This document shows, in pieces, positions 15,414 to 24,639 of a stretch of 64,000 nt of DNA. The position numbers were made by a program, and so were the translations under genes. The DNA is from Streptomyces gelaticus. GTDB lineage: Bacteria > Actinomycetota > Actinomycetes > Streptomycetales > Streptomycetaceae. Every line of letters begins with the position of its first letter. Positions within the stretch are counted from its first letter, which is position 1. The DNA lies in assembly GCF_014649535.1 (NCBI RefSeq), contig NZ_BMTF01000017.1, positions 66,144 to 130,143 on the forward strand, given 5' to 3'. The notes beneath the pieces are model-generated. The model did no database searches and was not told where the DNA came from. It was given only the letters and a program-made list of their open reading frames with translations.

Positions 15414-17143
15414 CGAAGGCCCCCGTACGCGGACCGGGCGCGGGCGGGAAGGTTCCCCGCCGCCGGTCCGCGCACGCCGAGGCGGCTCGGGCGAAGGCCC
15501 GGCGCGGAAGTGCGGTGCGGCTCGGCCTGATGGCCGTGCCCGTCGCGTTCTTCGCGCTGTTCTTCGCCTACCCGGTCGCCGCGATCGTCGGCCGCGGTCT
15601 GAAGGTGGACGGCGTCTGGCAGTTCGGCCGGATCGGCGAGGTGCTGACCCGGCCGGACATCCGCGACGTCCTCTGGTTCACCAGCTGGCAGGCGCTCGCC
15701 TCGACCGCGTTGACCCTGCTGATCGCGCTGCCCGGCGCCTATGTCTTCGCCCGCTTCGACTTCCCCGGCAAGCAACTGCTGCGGGCGGTCGTCACGGTGC
15801 CGTTCGTCCTGCCGACCGTGGTCGTCGGGACGGCCTTCCTGGCGCTGCTGGGGCGGGGCGGATTCCTCGACGAGCTCTGGGGCGTGCGGCTCGACACCAC
15901 CGTGTGGGCGATTCTGCTCGCCCATGTCTTCTTCAACTACGCGGTGGTCGTACGGACGGTCGGCGGGCTGTGGGCCCAGCTCGACCCCCGGCAGGAGGAG
16001 GCCGCCAGGGTGCTGGGGGCGGGACGGTTCGCCGCCTGGCGGCGGGTCACCCTGCCTGCCCTCGCACCCGCCGTGGCCGCGGCCGCGCTGATGGTCTTCC
16101 TCTTCACCTTCACCTCCTTCGGGGTCGTGCAGATCCTCGGCGGTCCCGGGTTCTCCACGCTGGAGGTGGAGATCTACCGGCAGACCGCGCAGCTGCTCGC
16201 CCTGCCGACGGCCGCCGTGCTGACGCTGGTGCAGTTCGCCGCGGTCGGCGCGATCCTCGCCGTGCACGCGTGGACCGTACGGCGCCGGGAGACCGCGCTG
16301 AAGCTGGTCGACCCGGCGCAGACCGCCCGCAGGCCGCGCGGTGCCGGGCAGTGGACGCTGCTCTGCGGGGTGCTGCTGACCGTACTGCTGCTGATCCTCC
16401 TGCCGCTCGGAGTGCTCGTCGAGCGCTCGCTGAACACCGATGGCAGCCATGGCTTCGACTTCTACCGAGCCCTGGCGTCCGTGGACGCGGGTGGCGGTAC
16501 GTTCCTGGTCGCGCCGCTCGAAGCGATCTGGAACTCCTTGCAGTACGCGCTGGTCGCGACGGTCATCGCGCTGGTCGTCGGTGGGCTCGCCGCCGCGGCG
16601 CTGACCCGGCGCGCAGGCCGGCTCGTGCGCGGCTTCGACGCGCTGCTGATGCTGCCGCTCGGGGTTTCCGCGGTCACCGTCGGCTTCGGCTTCCTGATCA
16701 CCCTGGACAAGCCGCCGCTGGATCTGCGGACCTCCTGGATCCTGGTGCCGCTCGCCCAGGCGCTGGTCGGTGTGCCCTTCGTCGTACGGACCATGCTGCC
16801 CGTGCTGCGCGCGGTGGACGGGCGGCTGAGGGAGGCGGCCGCGGTGCTGGGGGCATCGCCGCTGCGGGCCTGGCGGGAGGTCGAGCTGCCGCTGGTGCGA
16901 CGGGCGCTGCTGGTCGCGGCCGGTTTCGCGTTCGCCGTCTCGCTCGGCGAGTTCGGCGCGACGGTGTTCATCGCGCGGCCCGATCGCCCGACCCTGCCGG
17001 TCGCCGTGGCCCGGCTGCTGGGGCGGGCCGGGGAGCTCAACTACGGCCAGGCGATGGCCCTCAGCACCATCCTGATGGTGGTCTGCGCCGTCTCGCTGCT
17101 GCTGCTCGAACGTATCCGCACGGACCGGTCCGGGGAGTTCTAG
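15377..17143 (+). CDS. thiP: Thiamine ABC transporter permease
   Basis: An inner-membrane permease of up to 588 residues with two fused copies of the binding-protein-dependent transport domain, as in ThiP. Each half carries an EAA loop: EEAARVLGAGRFAAWRRVTL in the first and REAAAVLGASPLRAWREVEL in the second. About twelve membrane helices are visible. GTG codons at 15377 and 15389 are both possible starts; either overlaps thiB (37 or 25 bases), implying coupled translation. The ATPase gene begins two bases after the stop. Confidence 0.92.
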   Translation: MGPVVVLARSEVTKAPVRGPGAGGKVPRRRSAHAEAARAKARRGSAVRLGLMAVPVAFFALFFAYPVAAIVGRGLKVDGVWQFGRIGEVLTRPDIRDVLWFTSWQALASTALTLLIALPGAYVFARFDFPGKQLLRAVVTVPFVLPTVVVGTAFLALLGRGGFLDELWGVRLDTTVWAILLAHVFFNYAVVVRTVGGLWAQLDPRQEEAARVLGAGRFAAWRRVTLPALAPAVAAAALMVFLFTFTSFGVVQILGGPGFSTLEVEIYRQTAQLLALPTAAVLTLVQFAAVGAILAVHAWTVRRRETALKLVDPAQTARRPRGAGQWTLLCGVLLTVLLLILLPLGVLVERSLNTDGSHGFDFYRALASVDAGGGTFLVAPLEAIWNSLQYALVATVIALVVGGLAAAALTRRAGRLVRGFDALLMLPLGVSAVTVGFGFLITLDKPPLDLRTSWILVPLAQALVGVPFVVRTMLPVLRAVDGRLREAAAVLGASPLRAWREVELPLVRRALLVAAGFAFAVSLGEFGATVFIARPDRPTLPVAVARLLGRAGELNYGQAMALSTILMVVCAVSLLLLERIRTDRSGEF

Positions 17144-17145
17144 AG

Positions 17146-18171
17146 ATGCTGACACTGGAATCGGCCACGGTTCGCTTCGGCGAGCGGGCGGCGCTGGACG
17201 CGGTGGATCTGGAGGTCGCCGAGCACGAGACCGTGTGTGTGCTCGGGCCGAGCGGAAGCGGCAAGTCCACCCTGCTGAGGGTGGTTGCCGGGCTGCACCC
17301 GCCGGATGGCGGCCGGGTGCTGCTGGACGGCGTCGACCAGGCCGGGGTGCCGGTGCACCGGCGCGGGCTCGGCCTGATGTTCCAGGACCACCAGCTCTTC
17401 CCGCACCGGGACGTCGGCGCCAATGTCGCGTTCGGGCTGCGGATGCACGGGGTGTCGCGCCGCGACCAGGAGCACAGGATCGGCGAACTCCTCGACCTGG
17501 TGGGCCTGCCCGGTGCCGAACGCCGTGCCGTTGCCGCGCTGTCCGGCGGCGAGCAGCAGCGCGTCGCCCTCGCGCGGGCCCTCGCCCCGCGCCCCAAGCT
17601 GTTGATGCTGGACGAGCCGCTCGGCCAGCTCGACCGGGGTCTGCGTGAGCGGCTCGTCGTCGAACTGCGCACGCTCTTCGGACAGTTGGGTACGACGGTG
17701 CTCGCCGTCACGCACGACCAGGGTGAGGCGTTCGCCCTGGCCGACCGGGTGGTGGTGATGCGCGAGGGACGGGTCGCCCAGGCGGGCACCCCGCTGGAGG
17801 TCTGGCAGCGGCCCGCCTCCGCCTTCGTCGCCCGGTTCCTCGGCTTCGACAACGTGGTCGGGGCGGCGGTGACCGGTGCCGTCGCCGACACGGTGTGGGG
17901 CGAGGTGCCGGTGCCCGAGGGCTCGCCGCAGGGGGAGTGCGATCTGCTGGTGCGTCCGGCCGGAGTCCGGATCGGTGCCCCCGACGAGGGGCTGCGCTGC
18001 GTGGTCGGGACGCGTACGTTCCGGGGCAACCACGTCACCGTACGGCTCGTGCCGGAGCGCGGTCCGGTCCTGGAGGCGGAGTGCGCGCTGCGGGACGCAC
18101 CCGAGGAGGGCACGGTGGTCGGGGCGGGCTTCGACGCTGCGGAGACCGTCGTCCTGCCCGCCGGCTTCTGA
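17146..18171 (+). CDS. thiQ: Thiamine ABC transporter ATP-binding protein
   Basis: A 341-residue ABC ATPase. Walker A GPSGSGKST (residues about 32-40), Q-loop FQDHQLFPH, signature LSGGEQQRVALARAL, Walker B LLMLDEPLGQLD and H-loop VTHDQ are all intact. A C-terminal regulatory domain of about 100 residues resembles the TOBE-type domains of MalK-like importers. ATG at 17146 lies two bases after the permease stop. It completes the riboswitch-controlled binding protein-permease-ATPase operon. Confidence 0.93.
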   Translation: MLTLESATVRFGERAALDAVDLEVAEHETVCVLGPSGSGKSTLLRVVAGLHPPDGGRVLLDGVDQAGVPVHRRGLGLMFQDHQLFPHRDVGANVAFGLRMHGVSRRDQEHRIGELLDLVGLPGAERRAVAALSGGEQQRVALARALAPRPKLLMLDEPLGQLDRGLRERLVVELRTLFGQLGTTVLAVTHDQGEAFALADRVVVMREGRVAQAGTPLEVWQRPASAFVARFLGFDNVVGAAVTGAVADTVWGEVPVPEGSPQGECDLLVRPAGVRIGAPDEGLRCVVGTRTFRGNHVTVRLVPERGPVLEAECALRDAPEEGTVVGAGFDAAETVVLPAGF

Positions 18172-18225
18172 GCCCGGGCGCGTTCACCGGACCGGACCGG
18201 CCGGGGGGCGGCCCCGGTCGCGTGA

Positions 18226-18242
18226 TCCGGCCGTCGGCCGGA
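18226..18242 (+). terminator. Short hairpin after the thiamine operon
   Basis: TCCGGCC (18226-18232), loop GTC, GGCCGGA (18236-18242). A 7-bp perfect stem in the 187-base gap between thiQ and the next gene; a plausible terminator without a T-tract. Confidence 0.5.
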
Positions 18243-18358
18243 CGATTGCCTGATGCCCCGGAGCGCGGCTCCGCCCGCCCCGGGGCCCGGGCTCGTCCTC
18301 GCGGACAGCCCCGGGGCCGTGCAGCAGATCCGGAAGGACTCCGGGAAGGACAGGGAAA

Positions 18359-18811
18359 ATGACCGAGTCAGCGCGCGAGGGCATCGACATCACCCGCATC
18401 ATCGATGCTCCGCGGGAACGGGTCTTCGAGGCCTGGACGACGCCCGAGCACTTCGCGGCCTGGTTCGGCGGTGACGCCGAGGTTCCGCTCGACCGGGTGT
18501 CGATGGACGTCAGGCCGGGCGGCGCCTGGAGCTTGGTGATGGTGGTGCCGGGCACCGAGATGCCGTTCCACGGGGTCTACCGGGAGGTGGCGGCCCCCGA
18601 GCGGCTGGTGCTCACGATGAAGGACGCCTCCGCGCCCGCGGACAGCGAGGGCGAGACCGTCACCGCCACCTTCACCGACCGCGGCGACAGGACCACCGAG
18701 CTGGTCTTCCAGCAGCGCGGCGGCAACCTCACGCCCGAGCAGTACGCGGCGGCCGAGGACGGCTGGGAGGCGTTCTTCGATGCCCTGGTGGCCCGGCTCG
18801 CATCCTCCTGA
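18359..18811 (+). CDS. SRPBCC / AHSA1-type protein
   Basis: A 150-residue START-like (SRPBCC) protein of the Aha1-type family. It shows the family opening IDITRIIDAPRERVFEAWTT, then FAAWFGGDAEVPLDR and the C-terminal LTPEQYAAAEDGWEAFFDAL. These small hydrophobic-pocket proteins bind diverse ligands, and the ligand here cannot be inferred. ATG at 18359 follows a GGAAGGACAGGG purine run. It stands alone between the thiamine operon and a convergent ABC exporter. Confidence 0.85.
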   Translation: MTESAREGIDITRIIDAPRERVFEAWTTPEHFAAWFGGDAEVPLDRVSMDVRPGGAWSLVMVVPGTEMPFHGVYREVAAPERLVLTMKDASAPADSEGETVTATFTDRGDRTTELVFQQRGGNLTPEQYAAAEDGWEAFFDALVARLASS

Positions 18812-18961
18812 ACCGGCCGGCCCGCGCAGGTCGGCAGCCGGGTGCGGGCCTCACAGCCCCTGTCCGCTCCTGTACGGTGCCGGCTGCGCCGTGTCGTCCG
18901 GATTGTCCATCCTGTCACGCTGCGTAGCCGTCGGATGGTCCCGGTCCGACGGCGCGCGGCC

Positions 18962-20146
18962 TCAGGCCGTCAGTGGCAGTGCGGCCAGCTCCGCGATCAG
19001 CCAGGTCAGCGGAGCGAAGACGAACAGCAGCGCGACGGCGCGCAGGGCCGTAGCGGCGCGCAGCGCCGATGCCGGGGCGCCGAGCCGCAGCAGCGCCTGC
19101 GAGGTCTGCGCGCGAGCCTGCCTCGCCTCCAGCGCGGAGGTCAGCAGCGTCGCCGTCGTACAGCCGAGGACGAGCACCGAGCCCAGTGCCGTGAGCGGGC
19201 CGAGGGGATGCGCCCCCGCCCCGTACAACGCGTAGCCGGCGACGGCCGCGGCGAGCACCGCGCAGACCACGCCGAGCGGCCGGCCGATCCGGCGCGACTC
19301 GTCCATCAGCACCCGGCCCGCCAGCAGCCGCACGGCACCGGGGCGCACCGCCTGCAGCAGTCGCCCGCACAGGTGGGTCAGGCCCGGACCGGCCATGGCC
19401 AGCCCGACCGCCGTCAGCGTCCACCCGGCCAGTACCCCGGTCGGGGTGGCTTCGAGCGTGCCGGGCAGCGGGAGCAGGCTGTGACCGTCACCCCGGCTCA
19501 TGTACGCCTCGACGGCGAGGCCGATCGCGGCCAGTGCCACGCCCCAGGGCAGCCCGGTCGGGGGCGCCGCCGGATCGGGTGCCTCCGGCTCCGTCAGGAC
19601 TTCCGAGGAGGCGTCGTCCGGGGCCGCCGTCGAGACCGGCCTGGCCCGCAGCGCGAGCGCGCTCGCGGTCGCCGCGGCCACCGGGACCAGGGCCAGCAGC
19701 ACGAGCGCGGCGGCGAGCGGCAGCGGGGCCTCGGCGTCGAGCAGCCCGGCCGCCGCGCCGTCGAACGGCAGCCCGGTCAGATCACCCCGCAGATGCAGGA
19801 AGAACAGCAGCGCCACCATCGATCCGAGGGTGCAGGAGACGGCGGTGGAGACAGCGGCGAGCGCGGCGAGCCGGACCGGCCCGAGGCCCACGGCGGACAG
19901 CCCGGAGCGCGGCCGGGTGCTCGGGTCGGTCCGGGCCACCGCGACCGCGAACTGCACGGTGGCGGCGAGCGGCACGAAGCACCACAGCAGGCGCAGCACG
20001 GCCGCGGTGGAGTGTGCCGGGTGCCCCGACGCATAGCTCAGGGTGCACAGCAGGAGGAAGCCGACTCCTGCGGAGGCGGCGGCTACCAGCATGCGCCGCA
20101 GCAGGACCAGCGGGTGGGAACCCCGGGCTAGACGGAGAGCGAGCAC
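18962..20146 (-). CDS. ABC exporter permease (FtsX-like membrane protein)
   Basis: A 394-residue polytopic membrane protein with about ten hydrophobic segments, including VLLRRMLVAAASAGVGFLLL, LVLLALVPVAAATASALAL and VALLFVFAPLTWLIAELAAL. It has the length and layout of a streptomycete FtsX/MacB-like permease, although the usual large extracellular domain is small. Its start overlaps the end of the ATPase gene by 19 bases, so the two form one transporter. The transported molecule is unknown. Confidence 0.8.
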   Translation of the reverse strand: MLALRLARGSHPLVLLRRMLVAAASAGVGFLLLCTLSYASGHPAHSTAAVLRLLWCFVPLAATVQFAVAVARTDPSTRPRSGLSAVGLGPVRLAALAAVSTAVSCTLGSMVALLFFLHLRGDLTGLPFDGAAAGLLDAEAPLPLAAALVLLALVPVAAATASALALRARPVSTAAPDDASSEVLTEPEAPDPAAPPTGLPWGVALAAIGLAVEAYMSRGDGHSLLPLPGTLEATPTGVLAGWTLTAVGLAMAGPGLTHLCGRLLQAVRPGAVRLLAGRVLMDESRRIGRPLGVVCAVLAAAVAGYALYGAGAHPLGPLTALGSVLVLGCTTATLLTSALEARQARAQTSQALLRLGAPASALRAATALRAVALLFVFAPLTWLIAELAALPLTA

Positions 20147-20865
20147 GCCGCGCGGCCCTCCGCATCGGATACGGAGGGCAGGGCGACGGTGGCGACGCGG
20201 CGGCCGTCCAGCAGCGGGACCGTGCGGTCGGCGAGGGCGGCGATCTCCGGGTCATGGGTGGCGAGCACGACCGTGATGCCGTGCGAACGGGCCGCACTGG
20301 TGAGGGTGCGCAGCACATGTGTCCGGTCGCCGCGGTGCAGGGTCGCGGTCGGCTCGTCGGCGAAGATCACCGTGGGGGCGGCGGCCAGGGCGCGGGCCAC
20401 GGCGATCCGCTGGCGCTGTCCCTGGAGCAGGGTGTGCGGTCGCTGTCCGGCGCAGGGGCCGATGTCGAGCCTCTCCAGCCACTCCAGGGCGGCCTTCTTC
20501 GCCTCCCGGCGCGGGGTGCCGCGCAGCAGCAGCGGAAGGGCCGTGTTCTCCCAGGTGTTCAGTTCGGGCACCAGCTGGGGCTCCGGGGCGATCCAGCCGA
20601 ACCTGTCGCGGCGCAGCCGTTCGCGCAGCCGGGGCCCCATGGTGTGGACGGGGACGCTGTTGAACCACACCTCGCCCTGCTCGGGCACCAGCTGACCGGA
20701 CAGGCAGTGCAGCAGGGTCGTCTTGCCGCAGCCCCGGGGGCCGGTCACGGCGAGGATCTCGCCGTCACGGACGCCCACGGAGACGCCGCCGAGCGCGGGT
20801 GAGCCGTTGTGGGAGTGGTGCAGGGAACGCGCCCAGATCACGTCGTTGTCCGGCGGGGCCACCAT
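20128..20865 (-). CDS. ABC exporter ATP-binding protein
   Basis: A 245-residue LolD/MacB-type ATPase. Walker A is GPRGCGKTT, Walker B TVIFADEPTATL, H-loop ATHDPEIAALAD. The ABC signature is degenerate: LLQGQRQRIAVARAL instead of LSGGQ. The D-loop, usually SALD in this class, reads ATLH. I prefer the ATG at 20865 behind GAGG over the GTG at 20874. A 22-bp perfect palindrome lies about 30 bases upstream of the start and may be its operator. Confidence 0.85.
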   Translation of the reverse strand: MVAPPDNDVIWARSLHHSHNGSPALGGVSVGVRDGEILAVTGPRGCGKTTLLHCLSGQLVPEQGEVWFNSVPVHTMGPRLRERLRRDRFGWIAPEPQLVPELNTWENTALPLLLRGTPRREAKKAALEWLERLDIGPCAGQRPHTLLQGQRQRIAVARALAAAPTVIFADEPTATLHRGDRTHVLRTLTSAARSHGITVVLATHDPEIAALADRTVPLLDGRRVATVALPSVSDAEGRAACSLSV

Positions 20866-20895
20866 GGCGTACACCTCGGTTCAGATCGTAATTCC

Positions 20896-20917
20896 CGTTC
20901 CCCCGTACGGGGGAACG
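20896..20917. promoter_or_regulatory. 22-bp perfect palindrome upstream of ABC exporter
   Basis: CGTTCCCCCGT and its exact reverse complement ACGGGGGAACG abut at 20906/20907. The position, 31 bases before the exporter start codon, fits a dimeric repressor operator overlapping the promoter or 5' leader. No regulator gene is adjacent. Confidence 0.55.
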
Positions 20918-20976
20918 AAGAGAAGGCCGATCGGTCACTCGGCACCGTAGGGATTCGAACCGCGGTGAGTGCACAG

Positions 20977-21030
20977 CACACGGCCCGGATGCGTCCCTTC
21001 CCACTCGAATGGGCGCATCCGGGCCGTGTG
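20977..21030 (-). terminator. Terminator of the aminotransferase operon
   Basis: A 17-bp perfect stem: CACACGGCCCGGATGCG (20977-20993) with CGCATCCGGGCCGTGTG (21014-21030), 20-base loop. It is placed about 115 bases after the aminotransferase stop on the minus strand, separating it from the ABC exporter. Confidence 0.8.
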
Positions 21031-21144
21031 GACCGTATGAGGGTGACGGCTGGAAGCCGGTCAAGCAGTGGTCAAGCGATGGTCGAGCCGAAAGGCCGTC
21101 CGACCGGCGGCCGATCCGTGGTCGGCCGCCGGTCGGGGTGCCGG

Positions 21145-22506
21145 TCAGAGCTTGGTCCATGCCTCCGTGAGGACGTTGCGCAGGATGCCCTCGATCTCGT
21201 CGAACGTCGACTGGTCGGAGACCAGCGGCGGCGCGAGCTGGACGACCGGGTCGCCACGGTCGTCGGCCCGGCAGTACAGGCCGTTGTCGTACAGCGCCTT
21301 GGAGAGGAAGCCGTACAGGACGCGCTCGGTCTCCTCGTCGGTGAAGGTCTCCTTGGTGGCCTTGTCCTTCACCAGCTCGATGCCGTAGAAGAAGCCGTTG
21401 CCGCGGACATCGCCGACGATCGGCAGGTCGAGCAGCTTCTGGAGCGTCGTGAAGAAGGCGTTCTCGTTGTCCAGGACGTGCTGGTTGAGGCCCTCGCGCT
21501 CGAAGATGTCGAGGTTGGCGAGACCGACCGCTGCGGAGACCGGGTGGCCACCGAAGGTGTAGCCGTGCAGGAAGGTGTTGCCACCCTCGTAGAACGGCGC
21601 GGCGATGCGGTCCGAGACGATGCAGGCACCGATCGGGGAGTAGCCCGAGGTCATGCCCTTGGCGCAGGTGATCATGTCCGGCACGTAGCCGAACTTGTCG
21701 CAGGCGAACATCGTGCCGAGGCGGCCGAAGGCGCAGATGACCTCGTCGGAGACGAGCAGCACGTCGTACTTGTCGCAGATCTCGCGGACACGCTGGAAGT
21801 ATCCGGGCGGCGGCGGGAAGCAGCCACCGGCGTTCTGCACCGGCTCCAGGAAGACCGCGGCGACGGTCTCCGGGCCCTCGAAGAGGATCTCCTGCTCGAT
21901 CTGGTCGGCGGCCCAGCGGCCGAAGGCCTCGGGGTCGTCGCCGTGGATCGGGGCGCGGTAGATGTTGGTGTTCGGCACCTTGTGCGTGCCGGGGACCAGG
22001 GGCTCGAAGGGGGCCTTCAGGGCCGGCAGGCCGGTGATGGAGAGGGCGCCCTGCGGGGTGCCGTGATAGGCGACCGCACGCGAGATGACCTTGTACTTGG
22101 TCGGCTTGCCCTGGAGCTTGAAGTACTGCTTGGCCAGCTTCCAGGCGGTCTCGACGGCCTCGCCGCCACCGGTGGTGAAGAAGACCTTGTTGAGGTCGCC
22201 CGGCGCGTAGTCGGCCAGGCGCTCGGCCAGCTCGACGGCCTTCGGGTGGGCATAGGACCACACCGGGAAGAAGGCCAGCTCCTGGCCCTGCTTGTAGGCC
22301 GCCTCGGCGAGCTCGTGACGGCCGTGACCGGCGTTGACCACGAACAGGCCGGACAGGCCGTCCAGGTAACGCTTGCCCTGGTCGTCGAAGATGTAGGTGC
22401 CCTCGCCACGCACGATGGTGGGAACGGGCGCGTTCTCGTAGTCCGACATGCGGGTGAAGTGCATCCACAGGTGGTCGTACGCGGTTCGGCTGAGGTCCTT
22501 GCTCAC
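21145..22506 (-). CDS. Class III aminotransferase, polyamine catabolism type
   Basis: A 453-residue PLP-dependent class III (omega) aminotransferase. The Schiff-base lysine lies in MITCAKGMTSGYSPIGA, and upstream are the PLP-phosphate GGGEAVETAWKLA and the ASP-type LLVSDEVICAFGRLG segments. Close relatives transaminate putrescine, beta-alanine or other omega-amines with pyruvate. Adjacency to an Lrp regulator, an aminobutyraldehyde-type dehydrogenase and PotD supports putrescine or diamine as substrate. GTG at 22506 begins two bases after the regulator's stop, so it is co-translated with it. Confidence 0.88.
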   Translation of the reverse strand: MSKDLSRTAYDHLWMHFTRMSDYENAPVPTIVRGEGTYIFDDQGKRYLDGLSGLFVVNAGHGRHELAEAAYKQGQELAFFPVWSYAHPKAVELAERLADYAPGDLNKVFFTTGGGEAVETAWKLAKQYFKLQGKPTKYKVISRAVAYHGTPQGALSITGLPALKAPFEPLVPGTHKVPNTNIYRAPIHGDDPEAFGRWAADQIEQEILFEGPETVAAVFLEPVQNAGGCFPPPPGYFQRVREICDKYDVLLVSDEVICAFGRLGTMFACDKFGYVPDMITCAKGMTSGYSPIGACIVSDRIAAPFYEGGNTFLHGYTFGGHPVSAAVGLANLDIFEREGLNQHVLDNENAFFTTLQKLLDLPIVGDVRGNGFFYGIELVKDKATKETFTDEETERVLYGFLSKALYDNGLYCRADDRGDPVVQLAPPLVSDQSTFDEIEGILRNVLTEAWTKL

Positions 22507-22508
22507 GG

Positions 22509-23000
22509 CTATCGGGTTCCCCACATATAGGTCTGCTTCTTGAGCTTCAGGTACACAAAGCTCTCGGTGGAGCGCACACCGGGGAGGGCCCGGATGCGTT
22601 TGTTGATCGTTTCCAGCAGGTGGTCGTCGTCCTCGCAGACGATCTCCACCATCAGGTCGAAGGAGCCCGCGGTCATCACCACGTACTCGCACTCGGCCAT
22701 GGCCGACAGCGCTTCCGCGACGGGATCGAGGTCGCCCTCGACATTGATGCCGACCATCGCCTGACGCCGGAACCCCACGGTGAGGGGATCGGTGACGGCG
22801 ACGATCTGCATCACGCCCTGATCGAGCAGCTTCTGGACGCGCTGGCGCACGGCCGCCTCGGAGAGGCCGACGGCCTTGCCTATCGCGGCGTACGGACGGC
22901 GTCCGTCCTCCTGGAGCTGCTCGATGATTGCGAGGGACACGGCATCGACCGCTGGTGACGATCCGTTCCCGGTCCTGGAGTCTGCGCTGCGACTGGCCAC
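22509..23000 (-). CDS. Lrp/AsnC family transcriptional regulator
   Basis: A feast/famine regulator of about 163 residues. The helix-turn-helix (YAAIGKAVGLSEAAVRQRVQ) is followed by the RAM ligand domain with VMTAGSFDLMVEIVCEDDDH and the C-terminal IRALPGVRSTESFVYLKL. I choose GTG at 23000; TTG at 23036 and GTG at 23015 are alternatives. It heads the operon with the aminotransferase and is divergent from the aldehyde dehydrogenase gene, so it probably controls both from the 178-base shared gap. Confidence 0.9.
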   Translation of the reverse strand: MASRSADSRTGNGSSPAVDAVSLAIIEQLQEDGRRPYAAIGKAVGLSEAAVRQRVQKLLDQGVMQIVAVTDPLTVGFRRQAMVGINVEGDLDPVAEALSAMAECEYVVMTAGSFDLMVEIVCEDDDHLLETINKRIRALPGVRSTESFVYLKLKKQTYMWGTR

Positions 23001-23178
23001 GGCTCCACTGTGCACCGGGACTCGTCGGTCTGGCAACCCCAGATCGATGAAATTCGTTGTTTGGAGGTCTTGATCTCACTGAATCCGAAGTTCGCGGCGG
23101 TTGGCCATGTCGAAAGCGATACCCGAGCGACTACCCTGGGCATCTCACACATTGGACGTGTCGACAGGAGGGGTGGTT

Positions 23179-24618
23179 GTGACCACCGAGGTGCGCCGTC
23201 TGCGCAACTACATCAACGGAGAATTCCGGGACGCCGCTGACGGGCGGACCATCGATGTGATCAACCCGGTGACGGAAGAGGTCTACGCGACCTCGCCGCT
23301 GTCCGGGCAGGCCGATGTCGATGCCGCGATGGACGCCGCAGCGGTCGCTTTCCCCGCCTGGCGCGACGCCACGCCCGCCGAGCGCCAGAAGGCCCTGCTG
23401 AAGATCGCGGACGCCTTCGAGGAGCGCGCCGAGGACCTCATCGCCGCCGAGTCGGAGAACACCGGCAAGCCGCTCGAAGCCGTCCGCACCGAAGAGGTCC
23501 CCCCGATGGTGGACCAGATCCGCTTCTTCGCGGGTGCGGCCCGGCTGCTCGAGGGCCGCTCGGCCGGCGAGTACATGGAGGGCCTGACCTCCATCGTCCG
23601 GCGTGAGCCGGTGGGTGTCTGCGCGCAGGTCGCGCCGTGGAACTACCCGATGATGATGGCCGTCTGGAAGTTCGCCCCGGCGCTCGCCGCGGGCAACACC
23701 GTCGTCATCAAGCCGTCCGACACCACCCCGGCGTCGACCGTGCTGATCGCCGAGATCATCGGCCAGATCCTGCCCAAGGGCGTCTTCAACGTCATCTGCG
23801 GCGACCGGGACACCGGCCGCGCGATGGTCGAGCACCCGACCCCGGCGATGGCCTCCATCACCGGCTCGGTCCGGGCCGGCATGCAGGTCGCCGAGTCCGC
23901 CTCCAAGGACGTCAAGCGGGTCCACCTGGAGCTCGGCGGCAAGGCCCCGGTCGTCGTGTTCGAGGACACCGACATCGCCAAGGCCGTCGAGGGCATCTCC
24001 GTCGCGGGTTACTTCAACGCCGGCCAGGACTGTACGGCCGCCACCCGCGTCCTGGTCCACGAGTCCATCCACGACGAGTTCGTCACCGCGCTCGCCAAGG
24101 CCGCCGCCGATACCAAGACGGGGCAGCCGGACGACGAGGACGTGCTGTACGGCCCGCTCAACAACGCCAACCAGCTCAAGCAGGTCAGCGGCTTCATCGA
24201 GCGCCTGCCCGCCCACGCCAAGGTCGAGGCGGGCGGCCACCGGGTCGGCGACAAGGGCTACTTCTACGCCCCGACGGTCGTCTCCGGCCTCAAGCAGGAC
24301 GACGAGATCATCCAGAACGAGGTCTTCGGCCCGGTCATCACCGTCCAGAAGTTCACGGACGAGGCCCAGGCCGTGGAGTACGCCAACGGCGTCGAGTACG
24401 CCCTGGCCTCCTCGGTGTGGACCAAGGACCACGCCCGCGCCATGCGGATGTCCAAGAACCTCGACTTCGGCTGCGTGTGGATCAACACCCACATTCCGCT
24501 CGTCGCCGAGATGCCGCACGGCGGCTTCAAGAAGTCCGGCTACGGCAAGGACCTCTCCGCGTACGGCTTCGAGGACTACACCCGCATCAAGCACGTCATG
24601 ACCTCGCTCGACGACTGA
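23179..24618 (+). CDS. Aldehyde dehydrogenase, gamma-aminobutyraldehyde type
   Basis: A 479-residue NAD-dependent aldehyde dehydrogenase. It has APWNYPMMMAVWK at the cofactor site, the glutamate motif LELGGKAPVVV and the catalytic cysteine in FNAGQDCTAATRV. QDCTAATR rather than QxCxxxxR variants is typical of the gamma-aminobutyraldehyde/betaine aldehyde group. I start at GTG 23179 behind AGGAGGGG (23166-23173), not at ATG 23101. Divergent from the Lrp-aminotransferase operon, it would oxidise the aminoaldehyde produced there to GABA or a related acid. Confidence 0.88.
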   Translation: MTTEVRRLRNYINGEFRDAADGRTIDVINPVTEEVYATSPLSGQADVDAAMDAAAVAFPAWRDATPAERQKALLKIADAFEERAEDLIAAESENTGKPLEAVRTEEVPPMVDQIRFFAGAARLLEGRSAGEYMEGLTSIVRREPVGVCAQVAPWNYPMMMAVWKFAPALAAGNTVVIKPSDTTPASTVLIAEIIGQILPKGVFNVICGDRDTGRAMVEHPTPAMASITGSVRAGMQVAESASKDVKRVHLELGGKAPVVVFEDTDIAKAVEGISVAGYFNAGQDCTAATRVLVHESIHDEFVTALAKAAADTKTGQPDDEDVLYGPLNNANQLKQVSGFIERLPAHAKVEAGGHRVGDKGYFYAPTVVSGLKQDDEIIQNEVFGPVITVQKFTDEAQAVEYANGVEYALASSVWTKDHARAMRMSKNLDFGCVWINTHIPLVAEMPHGGFKKSGYGKDLSAYGFEDYTRIKHVMTSLDD

Positions 24619-24639
24619 TATCCCGTCAGCAGGCAGGTC

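Noticed and set aside
18842..20131. 429-codon plus-strand frame opposite the ABC permease
   Set aside because: Arg/Gln/Gly-rich shadow; the minus-strand frame has proper membrane helices and a coupled ATPase gene.
20946..20966. tRNA T-arm-like sequence GGTTCGAATCC on the minus strand, as if a tRNA 3' end or att site lay here
   Set aside because: The T-stem does not pair beyond two bases and no anticodon, D-arm or acceptor stem can be found upstream; no integrase or element boundary is nearby.
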